Assembly (NCBI RefSeq): GCF_902859725.1
Contig: NZ_CADIJP010000015.1
Span: 83,099 to 147,098, forward strand
DNA from: Achromobacter mucicolens
GTDB lineage: Bacteria > Pseudomonadota > Gammaproteobacteria > Burkholderiales > Burkholderiaceae_B
Direction of reading: 5' to 3'
DNA: 64,000 nt
Both the position numbers and the translations under genes were made by a program. Shown piece by piece: positions 55,233-64,000 of the stretch (positions within the stretch are counted from its first letter, which is position 1; each line of letters begins with the position of its first letter). Under the pieces are notes generated by a model. That model was not told the DNA's origin, made no database searches, and worked only from the letters and a program-made list of their open reading frames with translations.

Positions 55233-55265
55233 CCGATCGTGGCCGCCCGCGCGGCCGCGACTCGG
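55233..55265 (-). repeat. Second repeat hairpin, inverted copy C
   Basis: On the minus strand the inner stem GGCCGC/GCGGCC with loop GCGG is the same as in copies A and B, but the outer stem is CCGA-g-TCG/CGATCGG, a wholly different paired sequence. It is followed by ATACGCGGTGT, matching TTACGCGGTGT after copy A. Confidence 0.65.
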
Positions 55266-55330
55266 CGGGCCCCGCAAGACTCGCCCCTGACCACAGCTCT
55301 AGCAGCGCCCCAACCCGGCACAGCGCAGCT

Positions 55331-55484
55331 CCTCGGTGCGGGCGGCAGGGGCGCGAGCGCCGTCGATGCGCCCGAGGGAATCTGAAGGGAGCCGAAGGCG
55401 GACGAAGATGACGAGGGGGAAGTCCGGAGCGAAGGCTCCGGACCGCAATCGTGGGCGATCGTGCCCCTGCCGACCGCGCCGAGG
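55331..55484 (-). repeat. Structured intergenic repeat, copy C (inverted)
   Basis: 154 bases in reverse orientation. Arms 55331-55361 and 55454-55484 pair at 27 of 31 positions although their sequence differs greatly from copies A and B. The core hairpin GTCCGGAGC/GCTCCGGAC (55422-55443) and the CTTCAGATTCCCTCGGGC string (reverse) are kept. Two of the four mismatches are G-T on the plus strand, which is the same element strand that gives G-U pairs in copies A and B. Confidence 0.85.
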
Positions 55485-55677
55485 GGCGGGAGCAGAACGC
55501 CAACCCGCGAACTTCGACCCACCGCCAAACCAGAGCCAACGTCAATCCCAGCTCAAGTCCCCATCCCCGTCGCCCCATCCCCCGCCGCTGCATCCCCCCT
55601 CCAGCCGTCCCCATTTCCCTCCCCATCCAGCATCCCTAAATACTTTCCCTCATTTGCACACCCACAACTTCAGGTAT

Positions 55678-55697
55678 ATATTTCAAGCCTAAACTAT
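55678..55697. promoter_or_regulatory. Candidate MarR operator before the 2-aminobenzoyl-CoA operon
   Basis: Arms ATATTTCA and TAAACTAT pair at six of eight positions around AGCC; right arm and adjoining CC are identical to the liv-side site at 42835-42854. Related half-sites flank it: CCTAAATACTTT (55635-55646) and CCTAAATAT (55703-55711). The monooxygenase start is 72 bases downstream, so the site lies in the promoter region. Confidence 0.6.
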
Positions 55698-55769
55698 CCA
55701 GACCTAAATATCTGCGGCTTCCGCTCCAGCACCAAGAGCGACTGTCGCGTACTTGGAGCGTATACGGCA

Positions 55770-58121
55770 ATGAAGATAGTCTGCATCGGCGGCGGTCCCG
55801 CCGGCCTGTATTTCGGTCTGCTCATGAAACTGCAGAATCCCGCCAACGAAGTCACCGTCATCGAACGCAACCGTCCGTATGACACTTTTGGCTGGGGCGT
55901 GGTGTTCTCCGACGCCACCATGCAGAACCTGCGTGAGGCCGATCCGGTCTCGGCGCAAACCATTGGCGATGCGTTCAACCATTGGGATGACATCGACATC
56001 CATTTCAAGGGACGCAGCATCCGCACCAGCGGTCACGGCTTCATCGGCATTGGCCGCAAGAAGCTCCTGAACATCCTGCAGGCGCGTTGCGAGGATGTTG
56101 GCGTCAAGCTTGTGTTCGAGAACTTCGTTCAGGATGATCAGGCCATCGCCCGCGAGTACGATGCCGACCTCGTCATTGCCTCGGACGGCATCAACAGCCA
56201 GATCCGCACCCGCTACGCGGACACGTTCCATCCCGATATCGATCAGCGCCGCTGCCGCTTCGTGTGGCTGGGCACGAAAAAGGTGTTCGACGCGTTCACC
56301 TTTGCCTTCGTGCAGACCGAGCACGGCTGGTTCCAGGCGCACGCATACCGCTACGAAGACGGGATGTCCACGTTCATCGTGGAAACACCCGAGGAAACCT
56401 GGCAGGCCGCCGGCATCGAGCAGATGAGCCAGGAAGAGGGCATCGCGTACTGCGAGAAGCTGTTCGCGCCCTGGCTGGATGGCAACAAGCTCATCAGCAA
56501 CGCCTCGCACTTGCGCGGCTCGGCGATCTGGATCCGCTTCCCGCGGGTCATCTGCAATACGTGGGTCCATTGGAACGATCTGGAAACCGCGCGCGGCACG
56601 CGCCGGGTGCCGGTCGTGCTGATGGGCGATGCGGCGCACACCGCGCACTTTTCCATCGGCTCCGGCACCAAGCTGGCGCTGGAAGACGCGATTGAGCTGG
56701 CGCGCTGCCTGAGCGGCGCGGAAGGCAGCGTGGAGGCGGGCCTGCATCACTACGAGGAAGTGCGCAGCGTCGAGGTGTTGAAGATCCAGAACGCGGCCCG
56801 CAATTCCACCGAATGGTTTGAGAACGTCGAGCGTTACGCCGAGCTGGAACCCGAGCAATTCGCCTATTCGCTGCTGACCCGTTCGCAGCGTATCTCGCAC
56901 GAGAACCTGCGTCTGCGCGACCCGGCCTGGCTGGAAGGTTTTGAGCGCTGGATCGCCGAACGCGCCGGCGCCGCCACGCCCGAGGGCCGGCGTCCGGCCA
57001 TTCCGATGTTGACGCCGTATCAGGTGCGCGGCGTGCGGCTGAAGAACCGGATCCTGGTGTCGCCGATGGCCATGTACTCGTGCACGGACGGGGTGCCGGG
57101 CGACTTCCACCTGGTTCACCTGGGCGCGCGCGCCATGGGCGGGGCGGGGCTGGTGATGGTGGAAATGACCTGCGTGTCGCCGGACGGCCGCATCACCCCG
57201 GGGTGCCCGGGCCTGTGGAACGACGAGCAGCAGCAGGCGTTTGCCCGCATCGTGAATTTCGTGCACGGCAACAGCGATGCGCGCATCGGCATGCAGCTGG
57301 GTCACGCGGGCCGCAAGGGGTCGACGCAGCTGGGCTGGCAGAAGATCGATCATCCGCTGGCCGAAGGCAACTGGCCGCTGGTCTCGGCGTCGGCGCTGCC
57401 GTACATCGAAGGCGTGTCGCAGACGCCGCGCGCCATGACGCGCGAGGACATGGATCAGGTGCGCGACAACTTCGTGGCGGCCGCGCGCCGCGCGGCGGCG
57501 GCCGGCTTTGACTGGCTGGAGCTGCACTGCGCGCACGGTTACCTGTTGTCCAGTTTCATTTCGCCGCTGACGAACCAGCGCGAAGACGAGTACGGCGGCA
57601 GCCTGGAGAACCGCCTGCGCTTCCCGCTGGAGGTCTTCCATGCGGTGCGCGCGGTGTGGCCCGAAGACAAGCCGATGTCGGTGCGGATCTCGGCCAGCGA
57701 TTGGGTGGAAGGCGGCATCACCGCGGACGACGCGGTCGAGATCGCGCGTCACTTCAAGGCGGCGGGCGCCGACATGATCGATTGTTCGTCCGGTCAGGTC
57801 AGCAAGGAAGAAAAGCCGGTGTACGGCCGCATGTTCCAGACGCCGTTTGCCGACCGCGTCCGCAACGAAGCGGGCATTCCCACGATTGCAGTGGGCGCCA
57901 TCTTCGAGGCCGACCACGCCAACGGCATCATCGCCTCGGGCCGCGCGGACCTGTGCGCGCTGGCGCGTCCCCATTTGGCTGACGCCTCCTGGACGCTGCG
58001 CGAAGCGGCGCGGGTGGGCTATGTTGATGTGTCGTGGCCGAGCCAGTATTTTGCGGGCAAGCGCCAGCTGGAAACCAACTTCGAACGCGCCGCCGCCATG
58101 GCGCAACTGGACATCAAATGA
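55770..58121 (+). CDS. abmA: Bifunctional 2-aminobenzoyl-CoA (or salicylyl-CoA) monooxygenase/reductase
   Basis: A 783-residue two-domain flavoprotein. The N-terminal part (about 1-375) is a class A flavin monooxygenase: [10 protein letters not shown] at residues 7-16 and the second FAD motif [16 protein letters not shown] near 285. The C-terminal part (about 405-775) is an Old-Yellow-Enzyme-type reductase ([42 protein letters not shown]). This fusion is that of 2-aminobenzoyl-CoA monooxygenase/reductase of Azoarcus, which hydroxylates and then reduces the ring; databases often name it salicylyl-CoA 5-hydroxylase. The operon includes a 2-aminobenzoate-CoA ligase-like gene, which favours the former. 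GGAG lies 12 bases ahead of the ATG, slightly far. The stop overlaps the next gene (ATGA). Confidence 0.9.
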   Translation: MKIVCIGGGPAGLYFGLLMKLQNPANEVTVIERNRPYDTFGWGVVFSDATMQNLREADPVSAQTIGDAFNHWDDIDIHFKGRSIRTSGHGFIGIGRKKLLNILQARCEDVGVKLVFENFVQDDQAIAREYDADLVIASDGINSQIRTRYADTFHPDIDQRRCRFVWLGTKKVFDAFTFAFVQTEHGWFQAHAYRYEDGMSTFIVETPEETWQAAGIEQMSQEEGIAYCEKLFAPWLDGNKLISNASHLRGSAIWIRFPRVICNTWVHWNDLETARGTRRVPVVLMGDAAHTAHFSIGSGTKLALEDAIELARCLSGAEGSVEAGLHHYEEVRSVEVLKIQNAARNSTEWFENVERYAELEPEQFAYSLLTRSQRISHENLRLRDPAWLEGFERWIAERAGAATPEGRRPAIPMLTPYQVRGVRLKNRILVSPMAMYSCTDGVPGDFHLVHLGARAMGGAGLVMVEMTCVSPDGRITPGCPGLWNDEQQQAFARIVNFVHGNSDARIGMQLGHAGRKGSTQLGWQKIDHPLAEGNWPLVSASALPYIEGVSQTPRAMTREDMDQVRDNFVAAARRAAAAGFDWLELHCAHGYLLSSFISPLTNQREDEYGGSLENRLRFPLEVFHAVRAVWPEDKPMSVRISASDWVEGGITADDAVEIARHFKAAGADMIDCSSGQVSKEEKPVYGRMFQTPFADRVRNEAGIPTIAVGAIFEADHANGIIASGRADLCALARPHLADASWTLREAARVGYVDVSWPSQYFAGKRQLETNFERAAAMAQLDIK

Positions 58122-58909
58122 ATGCACAACCGTTACCGCTTGCCGGGCGTCACGCGCTGGTGACGGGCGGCGCGCGCGGTATCGGCCTGGCCAGCGCACG
58201 GTCGCTGCTGCAGCGCGGCGCCCGCGTCACGCTGCTGGGCCGCGACGGCGGCGCGCTGGACGCCGCGACCGACGAACTGGCCCGGCTGGGTCAGGTGCAG
58301 GCGGTCAGTGCCGACATCGCCGACGAGGCGTCGGTGCGCGCGGCCTTCGCGCAGGCCGAGACCGAGTTCGGTCCGGTGCTGGTGCTGGTGAACAATGCGG
58401 GCCAGGCGGTCAGCCAGCGGTTCGACCGCACGGACGCGGCGCTGTGGAACCAGATGCTGGCCGTCAACCTGACCGGCACGTTCCACTGCATCCAGGCCGC
58501 GCTGCCGGGAATGCTGCAGGAAAAGTGGGGCCGCGTCATCAACGTGGCCAGCACCGCGGGCCTGATCGGCTATGGGTATGTAAGTGCCTACTGCGCCGCC
58601 AAGCACGGTGTGATCGGGCTGACCCGGTCGCTAGCGCTGGAAACGGCGCAAAAGGGCGTGACGGTCAATGCCGTCTGCCCCGGCTACACCGAGACCGACA
58701 TCGTGCGCGGTGCGGTGGCCAACATCGTTGAGAAGACCGGCATGACGCCGGACGCCGCTCGCCTGAAGCTGGCCGAGCGCAACCCGCAGGGCCGCCTGGT
58801 GCAGCCCGAGGAAGTGGCCGAGACGGTCGCGTGGCTGGCGCTGCCGGCCTCCGCTTCCATCAACGGCCAGGCGATCGCCGTCGACGGCGGCGAAGTGATG
58901 ACCGGCTGA
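58118..58909 (+). CDS. Short-chain dehydrogenase/reductase (3-hydroxyacyl-CoA dehydrogenase-like)
   Basis: A 263-residue classical SDR: cofactor motif TGGARGIG (16-23), NNAG (92-95), and catalytic Ser145, Tyr158 and Lys162 (YCAAK). In aerobic 2-aminobenzoyl-CoA degradation the ring product is processed by beta-oxidation-like steps, for which a 3-hydroxyacyl-CoA dehydrogenase is needed; this SDR is the obvious candidate. The motif TGGARG with no clear acidic residue after strand 2 (LLGRD) leaves NAD versus NADP open. It overlaps the monooxygenase gene by four bases. Confidence 0.88.
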   Translation: MNAQPLPLAGRHALVTGGARGIGLASARSLLQRGARVTLLGRDGGALDAATDELARLGQVQAVSADIADEASVRAAFAQAETEFGPVLVLVNNAGQAVSQRFDRTDAALWNQMLAVNLTGTFHCIQAALPGMLQEKWGRVINVASTAGLIGYGYVSAYCAAKHGVIGLTRSLALETAQKGVTVNAVCPGYTETDIVRGAVANIVEKTGMTPDAARLKLAERNPQGRLVQPEEVAETVAWLALPASASINGQAIAVDGGEVMTG

Positions 58910-58951
58910 GCCCGGCGCCCCAACCACCCAGCATTCACGAACGGAGACACC

Positions 58952-59809
58952 ATGAGCACCCAGCCCGAAGAACACACCATGAAGCATCACAAGCGTCCCA
59001 TCGCCGGTTACCAGGCGAAGACGTTCCTGTGGCAGGTGTCGGACGACGGCAAGGTCGGCACCATCACGCTGAACCGTCCCGAGCGCAAGAACCCGCTGAC
59101 GTTCGATTCGTACGCGGAGCTGCGCGATTTCTTCCGGTCGCTGGTGTATGCCACCGACATCAAGGTGGTGGTGGTGACGGGCGCGGGCGGCAATTTCTGC
59201 TCGGGCGGTGATGTGCACGAGATCATCGGCCCGCTCACGAAGATGAGCATGCCGGAACTCCTGGACTTCACGCGCATGACGGGTGATCTGGTCAAGGCAA
59301 TGCGGGCGTGCCCGCAGCCCATCGTGGCGGCGGTGGACGGCGTGTGCGCCGGCGCGGGCGCGATGGTGGCGCTGGCCTCGGACATGCGGTTGGGCACGCC
59401 GGCGGCGCGCACCGCGTTCCTCTTCACCCGTGTGGGTCTGGCGGGCGCCGACATGGGCGCGTGCACGCTGCTGCCGCGCATGATCGGCCAGGGTCGCGCT
59501 TCCGAGCTGCTGTACACGGGCCGCGCGATGACGGCGGACGAGGGCGCGAGCTGGGGCTTTTTCAATGCGCTGCACGAGTCCGGCAAGCTGCTGGAAGCGG
59601 CGCAGGCGCTGGCGGCGCAGTTGGCTGCGGGTCCGACCTTCGCGCACGGCGTGACCAAGAAGCTGCTGCATCAGGAATGGAACATGGGCGTGGACGAAGC
59701 CATCGAGGCCGAAGCCGAGGCGCAGGCCATCTGCATGCAGACGCGCGATTTCCATCGCGCCTACGAGGCCTTCGTGGCCAAGCAAAAGCCTGTCTTCGAG
59801 GGGAATTGA
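58952..59809 (+). CDS. Enoyl-CoA hydratase/isomerase family protein (crotonase fold)
   Basis: A 285-residue crotonase-superfamily protein. The CoA-thioester oxyanion hole is formed by CSGGD (83-87) and GVCAGAGA (130-137). The two glutamates that catalyse hydration in crotonase are not at their usual places: the GGGCELA position reads GAGAMVA, and the PEILLG position reads [10 protein letters not shown], with Asp167 as the nearest acidic residue. It may therefore act as an isomerase or ring-opening hydrolase rather than a simple hydratase. GGAG precedes the ATG; the 42-base gap to the SDR and two-base gap to the next gene place it in the operon. Confidence 0.88.
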   Translation: MSTQPEEHTMKHHKRPIAGYQAKTFLWQVSDDGKVGTITLNRPERKNPLTFDSYAELRDFFRSLVYATDIKVVVVTGAGGNFCSGGDVHEIIGPLTKMSMPELLDFTRMTGDLVKAMRACPQPIVAAVDGVCAGAGAMVALASDMRLGTPAARTAFLFTRVGLAGADMGACTLLPRMIGQGRASELLYTGRAMTADEGASWGFFNALHESGKLLEAAQALAAQLAAGPTFAHGVTKKLLHQEWNMGVDEAIEAEAEAQAICMQTRDFHRAYEAFVAKQKPVFEGN

Positions 59810-59811
59810 CG

Positions 59812-60981
59812 ATGCGCGACGCAAGCTGGCTGGACTGGCCCTTTTTTGACGACGCGCATCGCAAGCTGGCGCATGAGGTCGACGCCTGGTGCGAGCAATC
59901 GCTGGGCGACGTGGACCATCACGATGCGGACGCGGCGTGCAGGAAGCTGGTCAAGGCCATGGGCCAGGCCGGCTGGCTGCGGTATGCGGTGGCGGGCGGC
60001 CCGGGCGGGGCCTGGGGCGGCGCGCTGCCCGAGGTCGATTCCCGCGCGGTGTGCATCCTGCGCGAGACGTTTGCCCGCCATGAAGGGCTGGCGGACTTTG
60101 CGTTTGCGATGCAGGGGCTGGGCAGCGGCGCGATTTCGCTGATGGGCTCGGATGCGCTGCGCCAGCATTACTTGCCGCGCGTGGCGCGCGGCGAGGCGAT
60201 TGCGGCCTTCGCGCTGTCCGAACCCGATGCGGGCTCGGACGTGGCGGCGCTGGCGTGCGAGGCCAAGCTTGACGGCGACCATTACGTGCTGAACGGCGCC
60301 AAGACGTGGATCTCCAACGGCGGCATCGCGGACTTCTATTGCGTCTTTGCGCGCACGGGCGAAGCGCCGGGGGCGCGCGGCATCAGCGCGTTCGTGGTGG
60401 ATGCGGATACGCCGGGGTTCGAGGTTTCGGAGCGCATCGACCTGATCGCGCCGCACCCGCTGGCGACAATCACGTTCGACAACTGCCGCGTGCCGGCCAC
60501 GCACCGGCTGGGCGACGCGGGGCAGGGATTCAAGCTGGCCATGATGACGCTGGACATCTTCCGCGCATCGGTGGCGGCGGCGGCGCTGGGGTTTGCGCGC
60601 CGGGCGCTGGATGAAGGATTGGCGCGCGCCAAGACGCGCCGCATGTTCGGCCAGACGCTGGCCGACCTGCAACTGACGCAAGCCGCGCTGGGCGACATGG
60701 CGACCGCCATCGATGCCTCGGCGCTGCTGACGTACCGCGCCGCGTGGATGCGCGACGTGCAGAAGCTGCGCACCACGCGCGAAGCCGCGATGGCCAAGAT
60801 GACGGCCACCGAGTCGGCGCAGACCGTGATTGACCGGGCCTTGCAGATGTTCGGTGGCGCGGGCGTGGTGTCGGGGATGCCGGTGGAGAAGCTTTACAGG
60901 GAAATCAGAGCGCTGCGTATCTACGAAGGCGCCACGGAAGTTCAAAAGTTGATCATCGCCCGTGAACTGCTGAAGGCGTAA
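59812..60981 (+). CDS. Acyl-CoA dehydrogenase
   Basis: A 389-residue FAD-dependent dehydrogenase. Motifs are [16 protein letters not shown] (about 131-146), [18 protein letters not shown], and the C-terminal catalytic Glu in [10 protein letters not shown] (near 371), the position used by short- and medium-chain enzymes. It would introduce a double bond into a ring or ring-opened acyl-CoA intermediate of 2-aminobenzoyl-CoA breakdown. It starts two bases after the crotonase stop, so translation is likely coupled. An electron-transfer flavoprotein is not encoded in the window. Confidence 0.9.
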   Translation: MRDASWLDWPFFDDAHRKLAHEVDAWCEQSLGDVDHHDADAACRKLVKAMGQAGWLRYAVAGGPGGAWGGALPEVDSRAVCILRETFARHEGLADFAFAMQGLGSGAISLMGSDALRQHYLPRVARGEAIAAFALSEPDAGSDVAALACEAKLDGDHYVLNGAKTWISNGGIADFYCVFARTGEAPGARGISAFVVDADTPGFEVSERIDLIAPHPLATITFDNCRVPATHRLGDAGQGFKLAMMTLDIFRASVAAAALGFARRALDEGLARAKTRRMFGQTLADLQLTQAALGDMATAIDASALLTYRAAWMRDVQKLRTTREAAMAKMTATESAQTVIDRALQMFGGAGVVSGMPVEKLYREIRALRIYEGATEVQKLIIARELLKA

Positions 60982-61045
60982 AGGGGCCATCGAGCGCCTG
61001 CCTTTTGCAACGTAAACCGCATCGCACTAGCCAAGGGGAATTTTC

Positions 61046-62686
61046 ATGGAAGTATCCGCCCACATCGACACCTTCGCCCGGGACAACCTGCCCCCGGGCG
61101 AACAATGGCCTGAGTTCCTGCTGGACGGCCCCGACGTGGCCTATCCGAAGCGTTTCAATTGCGCGGTGGAACTGGTGGACGCCATGGTCGGGCGCGGCCA
61201 CGGCGACCGCGTGGCCTTGCGCTGGCGCCAGGACGGCAAGCAGGCGTCGATGACCTATCGGGAACTGGCGGCGCTGACCAACCGCATCGCGCATGTACTG
61301 ACCGAGGACATGAAGCTGGTGCCGGGCAATCGCCTGCTGTTGCGCGGGCCGAACAATCCGATGATGGCGGCGTCGTGGCTGGCCGCGATCAAGGCGGGCC
61401 TGGTGACGGTGCCGACGATGCCGCTGCTGCGTTCGAAGGAACTGAAGCAGATCATCGAGAAGGCGCAGATCCAGGCGGTGCTGTGCGACGTGCGCCTGAA
61501 GGACGAGGCGCAGTTCTGCGCGCAGCCGGACCACGAGAACCATTGCCCGGGTCTGGCGCAGGTCATGTATTTCAATGACACGGCAGCCGATGCGCTGGAT
61601 ACGCTGGCCGCCGGCAAGCCGGATACGTTCGAGGCCTGCGATACGGCGGCCGACGATGTGTGCCTGATTGCGTTCACCAGCGGCACGACGGGCGCGCCCA
61701 AGGGCTGCATGCATTTTCATCGCGACGTGCTGGCGATGTGCGACCTGTTCCCCAAGCATGTGATCAAGCCGGGGCCGGACGACATTTTCTGCGGCACGCC
61801 GCCGCTGGCGTTCACGTTCGGCCTGGGCGGGCTGTTGTGCTTTCCGCTGCGGGTGGGCGCCAGCACGGTGCTGGCCGAGAAGCTGTCGCCGGAGAGCCTT
61901 CTGGAACTGATCCAGGAATTCCGCGCGACGATCGTGTTCACGGCGCCGACCTTCTACCGGCAGATGGCGGCGCTGGTGGGAAAATTCGATCTGTCGTCGC
62001 TGAAGAAGAGTGTGTCGGCGGGCGAGGCGCTGCCGGATGCGACGCGCCAGCTCTGGAAGGATGCAACGGGGATCGAGATGATCGACGGGATCGGGGGCAC
62101 GGAGATGATCCACGTGTTCGTGTCGAGCCCGCCGGAGTCGGTGCGCCGTGGCGCAATCGGCCGCGTGGTGCCAGGCTATGTGGCGCAGATCGTGGACGAC
62201 GAGATGAAGCCGGTGCCCAATGGCACGGTGGGCCGCCTGGCGATCAAGGGGCCGACGGGCTGCCGTTATCTGGCGGATGACCGCCAGCGCCGCTTTGTGC
62301 AGAACGGCTGGAATCTGCCGGGCGATACGTTCGTGCAGGACGACGACGGCTATCTGTTCTATCAGGCGCGCAACGACGACATGATCGTGTCGGCAGGCTA
62401 CAACATCGCGGGCCCGGAAGTCGAGGACGCGCTGCTGCGCCACGAGGCGGTGGCGGAATGCGGGGTGGTGGGCGCGATGGATGACGAGCGCGGGCAGGTG
62501 GTGAAGGCGTTTGTGGTGCTCAAGCCGGGTTTTGCGCCAAGCGCGGAACTGGTGACGGCGATGCAGACGTTCGTGAAGGCGAACATTGCGCCCTACAAGT
62601 ATCCGCGCGCGATCGAGTTCGTGGACGCGTTGCCGCGCACGGAAACCGGCAAGCTGCAGCGCTTTGCGCTGCGCAAGATGGCATAA
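61046..62686 (+). CDS. abmG: 2-aminobenzoate-CoA ligase-like acyl-CoA synthetase
   Basis: A 546-residue ANL-superfamily ligase of the benzoate-CoA ligase group. The phosphate loop is AFTSGTTGAPKG (near 209-220), the A5 motif GIGGTEMIHVF near 348, and the A10 Lys in PRTETGKLQRF (near 533). It activates an aromatic acid with ATP and CoA; together with the monooxygenase/reductase fusion and the rest of the operon, 2-aminobenzoate is the best candidate. Benzoate or another substituted benzoate cannot be excluded from sequence. GGGGAA lies before the ATG, 64 bases after the acyl-CoA dehydrogenase. Confidence 0.88.
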   Translation: MEVSAHIDTFARDNLPPGEQWPEFLLDGPDVAYPKRFNCAVELVDAMVGRGHGDRVALRWRQDGKQASMTYRELAALTNRIAHVLTEDMKLVPGNRLLLRGPNNPMMAASWLAAIKAGLVTVPTMPLLRSKELKQIIEKAQIQAVLCDVRLKDEAQFCAQPDHENHCPGLAQVMYFNDTAADALDTLAAGKPDTFEACDTAADDVCLIAFTSGTTGAPKGCMHFHRDVLAMCDLFPKHVIKPGPDDIFCGTPPLAFTFGLGGLLCFPLRVGASTVLAEKLSPESLLELIQEFRATIVFTAPTFYRQMAALVGKFDLSSLKKSVSAGEALPDATRQLWKDATGIEMIDGIGGTEMIHVFVSSPPESVRRGAIGRVVPGYVAQIVDDEMKPVPNGTVGRLAIKGPTGCRYLADDRQRRFVQNGWNLPGDTFVQDDDGYLFYQARNDDMIVSAGYNIAGPEVEDALLRHEAVAECGVVGAMDDERGQVVKAFVVLKPGFAPSAELVTAMQTFVKANIAPYKYPRAIEFVDALPRTETGKLQRFALRKMA

Positions 62687-62713
62687 GCAGGCAATCGGCA
62701 ACAAGGAAACATC

Positions 62714-63139
62714 ATGGCAGCACCCTTCGTGAGTCAGGTAGAAGTCCGCTTCCGGCATTGCGACCCGGCGGGCATCGTGTTCTATCCGCGCTATTTCGAG
62801 ATGATCAATGATTTCGTCGAGGAGTGGTTCGACAAGGGAATGGGGCTGCCATTTCATGCGCTGCACGTGGAGCGGCACATCGGCACGCCGATGGCATCTG
62901 TGACGTGCGATTTCAGCGCGCCAAGCCGCTGGCACGAGAAGCTGCGCCAGACGCTTTCGGTGCAACGTATCGGCGGGGCGTCGTTCAAGGCGCTGGTGCG
63001 CTTTGAAGGGCCTGACGGGCAGTTGCGGTTGTCGGCGACGCTGACGATCGTGACGGTGGATCTGCGGACGATGAAGTCGATGCCGCTGCCCGCGGATCTG
63101 CGGGAACGCATGCAGGATTATCTGGCAACCGCGGCATAA
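62714..63139 (+). CDS. Acyl-CoA thioesterase, 4-hydroxybenzoyl-CoA thioesterase family
   Basis: A 141-residue hotdog-fold thioesterase. The motif HCDPAGIVFYPRYFE places the catalytic Asp at 17, the same number as in Pseudomonas 4-hydroxybenzoyl-CoA thioesterase. In a CoA-dependent anthranilate pathway it may recycle CoA from stalled thioesters or free a product acid. AGGAAA precedes the ATG. It lies between the ligase (27-base gap) and the RidA-family gene (49-base gap). Confidence 0.9.
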   Translation: MAAPFVSQVEVRFRHCDPAGIVFYPRYFEMINDFVEEWFDKGMGLPFHALHVERHIGTPMASVTCDFSAPSRWHEKLRQTLSVQRIGGASFKALVRFEGPDGQLRLSATLTIVTVDLRTMKSMPLPADLRERMQDYLATAA

Positions 63140-63188
63140 GCGGGCGCCACCCTGTGGTTTGTTTATTTGATCAATAGGATGAGACGTT

Positions 63189-63596
63189 ATGAAGATTCTG
63201 CAACCGCCGGATTGGATGGCGCCCCGGGGCTATTCGAATGGTGTGCTGACCGAGATGCAGGTGGGCAGCAAGCTGGTGTTCGTAGGCGGACAGGTGGGCT
63301 GGAACGGGCAGCAGCAGTTCGAGTCCGATGACTTCGCGGACCAGGTGCGCCAGGCGCTGCTGAACATCGTGCAGATCCTGGCCGAGGGCGGGGCGAAGCC
63401 GGAACATATCGTGCGGATGACGTGGTATGTGACGGACAAGGATGAATACGTGGCGGCTTATCCGGGCATCGGCAAGCACTACCGTGAGCTGATCGGCCGG
63501 CATTTCCCGGCGATGACGGCGGTGGAGGTTGCCGATCTGGTGGAGGATCGCGCGAAGGTCGAGATTGAAGTGACTGCGGTGGTGCCTGCGCAGTAA
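63189..63596 (+). CDS. RidA-family protein (pathway-type, lacks the RidA arginine)
   Basis: A 135-residue Rid/YjgF protein. In archetypal RidA the catalytic Arg105 lies in FPARSCVE; the matching segment here is FPAMTAVE, so Met109 replaces it. That puts the protein in the non-archetypal Rid groups, some members of which are pathway enzymes such as 2-aminomuconate deaminase. Here it could help remove the amino group from an enamine-type intermediate of 2-aminobenzoyl-CoA breakdown, which would supply the missing deamination step. It closes the operon; repeats follow. Confidence 0.88.
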   Translation: MKILQPPDWMAPRGYSNGVLTEMQVGSKLVFVGGQVGWNGQQQFESDDFADQVRQALLNIVQILAEGGAKPEHIVRMTWYVTDKDEYVAAYPGIGKHYRELIGRHFPAMTAVEVADLVEDRAKVEIEVTAVVPAQ

Positions 63597-63773
63597 CTCG
63601 TTATTCGGTTTGACGGTGTACCGAAGGTTCGCCGCTTTTGCTGCCCGGCCGGCACCGGGGGGCTGGAGCGGCGGGCCTTTGGTGCTTATGGCTGCGTTTT
63701 GTTTGGTTTTTTTGGCGGGTTTGCTGAAGTGGTTTTCTGGCACTCTCATGATTGTCGGGTGTCTTGTTCGGCA

Positions 63774-63837
63774 GGTGTCTGACACCCGCAGGAGACAGTC
63801 GTCATTGCACGGCGGTCGTGGCCGGGTGTCTGACACC
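63774..63837. repeat. Pair of GGTGTCTGACACC palindromes
   Basis: Perfect copies at 63774-63786 and 63825-63837, 51 bases apart start to start. Here the pair precedes a structured repeat (copy D), whereas at 17 and 54.9 kb it follows one. The region 63597-63773 has no other feature I can name. Confidence 0.85.
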
Positions 63838-63868
63838 TTCATGATGCCTCGGTGCCGTTCTTAAGACG

Positions 63869-64000
63869 CCCGGCGCGTCGTCGGCCTGGGGCGCGCGGGG
63901 CTACGATTGCGGTCCGGAGCCTTCGCTCCGGACTCCCCCTTCGTCATCTTCGTCCAGGCCTTCGGCCTTCCCTTCAGATTCCCTCGGGCGCATCTACACG
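63869..64000 (+). repeat. Structured intergenic repeat, copy D (cut by window end)
   Basis: Left arm 63869-63901 is nearly identical to copy A (one difference). The core has the same 9-bp hairpin (63912-63933) and a mini-hairpin AGGCC/GGCCT (63956-63968) whose paired sequence differs from copy A (AGCGCC/GGCGCT). The right arm lies beyond the window. Confidence 0.85.

Larger units (their letters stand above)
54472..55769. other. 1.3-kb gene-free region filled with repeats
   Basis: No reading frame here has a start, codon use or product I would accept. The stretch contains structured repeat copy B, its second hairpin, a palindrome pair, a 13-bp perfect stem, the inverted copy C with its own second hairpin, and finally the promoter region of the anthranilate operon with operator-like sequences (about 55630-55715). 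The short frames seen in it are shadows of the repeat. Confidence 0.75.

Noticed and set aside
63610-63864. 84-residue frame with a hydrophobic stretch after the RidA-family gene
   Set aside because: It runs through both GGTGTCTGACACC palindromes and lacks a ribosome-binding site; the hydrophobic segment is probably chance.

Overview
The window looks like a chromosomal segment of a high-GC betaproteobacterium of the Alcaligenaceae, most likely Achromobacter or a close Bordetella relative. This rests on protein style and gene order (DUF3460-scpA-panC, prepilin peptidase-coaE-zapD, argJ-DUF815 ATPase-Nudix/ThiE) and is an inference, since no rRNA or tRNA gene is present. I see no phage, insertion sequence, CRISPR array or plasmid function.

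Layout. 0.1-4 kb: metH. 4-10.1 kb: an amidase divergent from an operon of a UxuR-like GntR regulator, an L-idonate/L-gulonate-type 5-dehydrogenase, mannonate dehydratase ManD and a fructuronate reductase-like enzyme; together these would take L-gulonate to 2-keto-3-deoxygluconate. 10.2-16.8 kb: a methyltransferase divergent from an XRE regulator, mutY, and a fused indolepyruvate:ferredoxin oxidoreductase. 17.3-20.3 kb: a DHA2-type exporter overlapping glpK. 20.4-26.4 kb: housekeeping genes (DUF3460, scpA, panC, a one-domain LuxR protein, an NlpE-like lipoprotein, pilD, coaE, zapD). 26.5-35.5 kb: an mdtABC-oprM type RND efflux operon. 35.5-41.3 kb: a second amidase, the argJ-DUF815-Nudix/ThiE operon and a membrane protein of unknown function.

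41.4-47.8 kb: a MarR regulator with an arylformamidase-like hydrolase, divergent from a five-gene branched-chain-amino-acid-type ABC transporter (liv). 48.1-54.5 kb: a complete siaABCD c-di-GMP signalling operon with a fifth, PAS-PAS-GAF-GGDEF-EAL gene directly attached. 55.8-63.6 kb: an operon for aerobic 2-aminobenzoyl-CoA (anthranilate) breakdown: bifunctional monooxygenase/reductase, SDR, crotonase, acyl-CoA dehydrogenase, CoA ligase, thioesterase and a RidA-family protein. A 20-bp 8-4-8 inverted repeat sits in front of both the liv operon and the anthranilate operon. I propose that the MarR protein binds it and joins uptake, release and catabolism of anthranilate into one regulon, with the sia operon placed between the two halves.

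The least explained DNA is intergenic. Four copies of a roughly 160-bp element (16.9, 54.6, 55.4 and 63.9 kb) share a conserved core enclosed by long inverted arms. The arms differ between copies while pairing inside each copy is kept, including compensatory changes, and the remaining transition mismatches would all be G-U pairs on one strand. A second 35-bp hairpin that also covaries, and paired GGTGTCTGACACC palindromes, accompany it. This looks like a structured repeat, perhaps transcribed, that I cannot assign to a named family.
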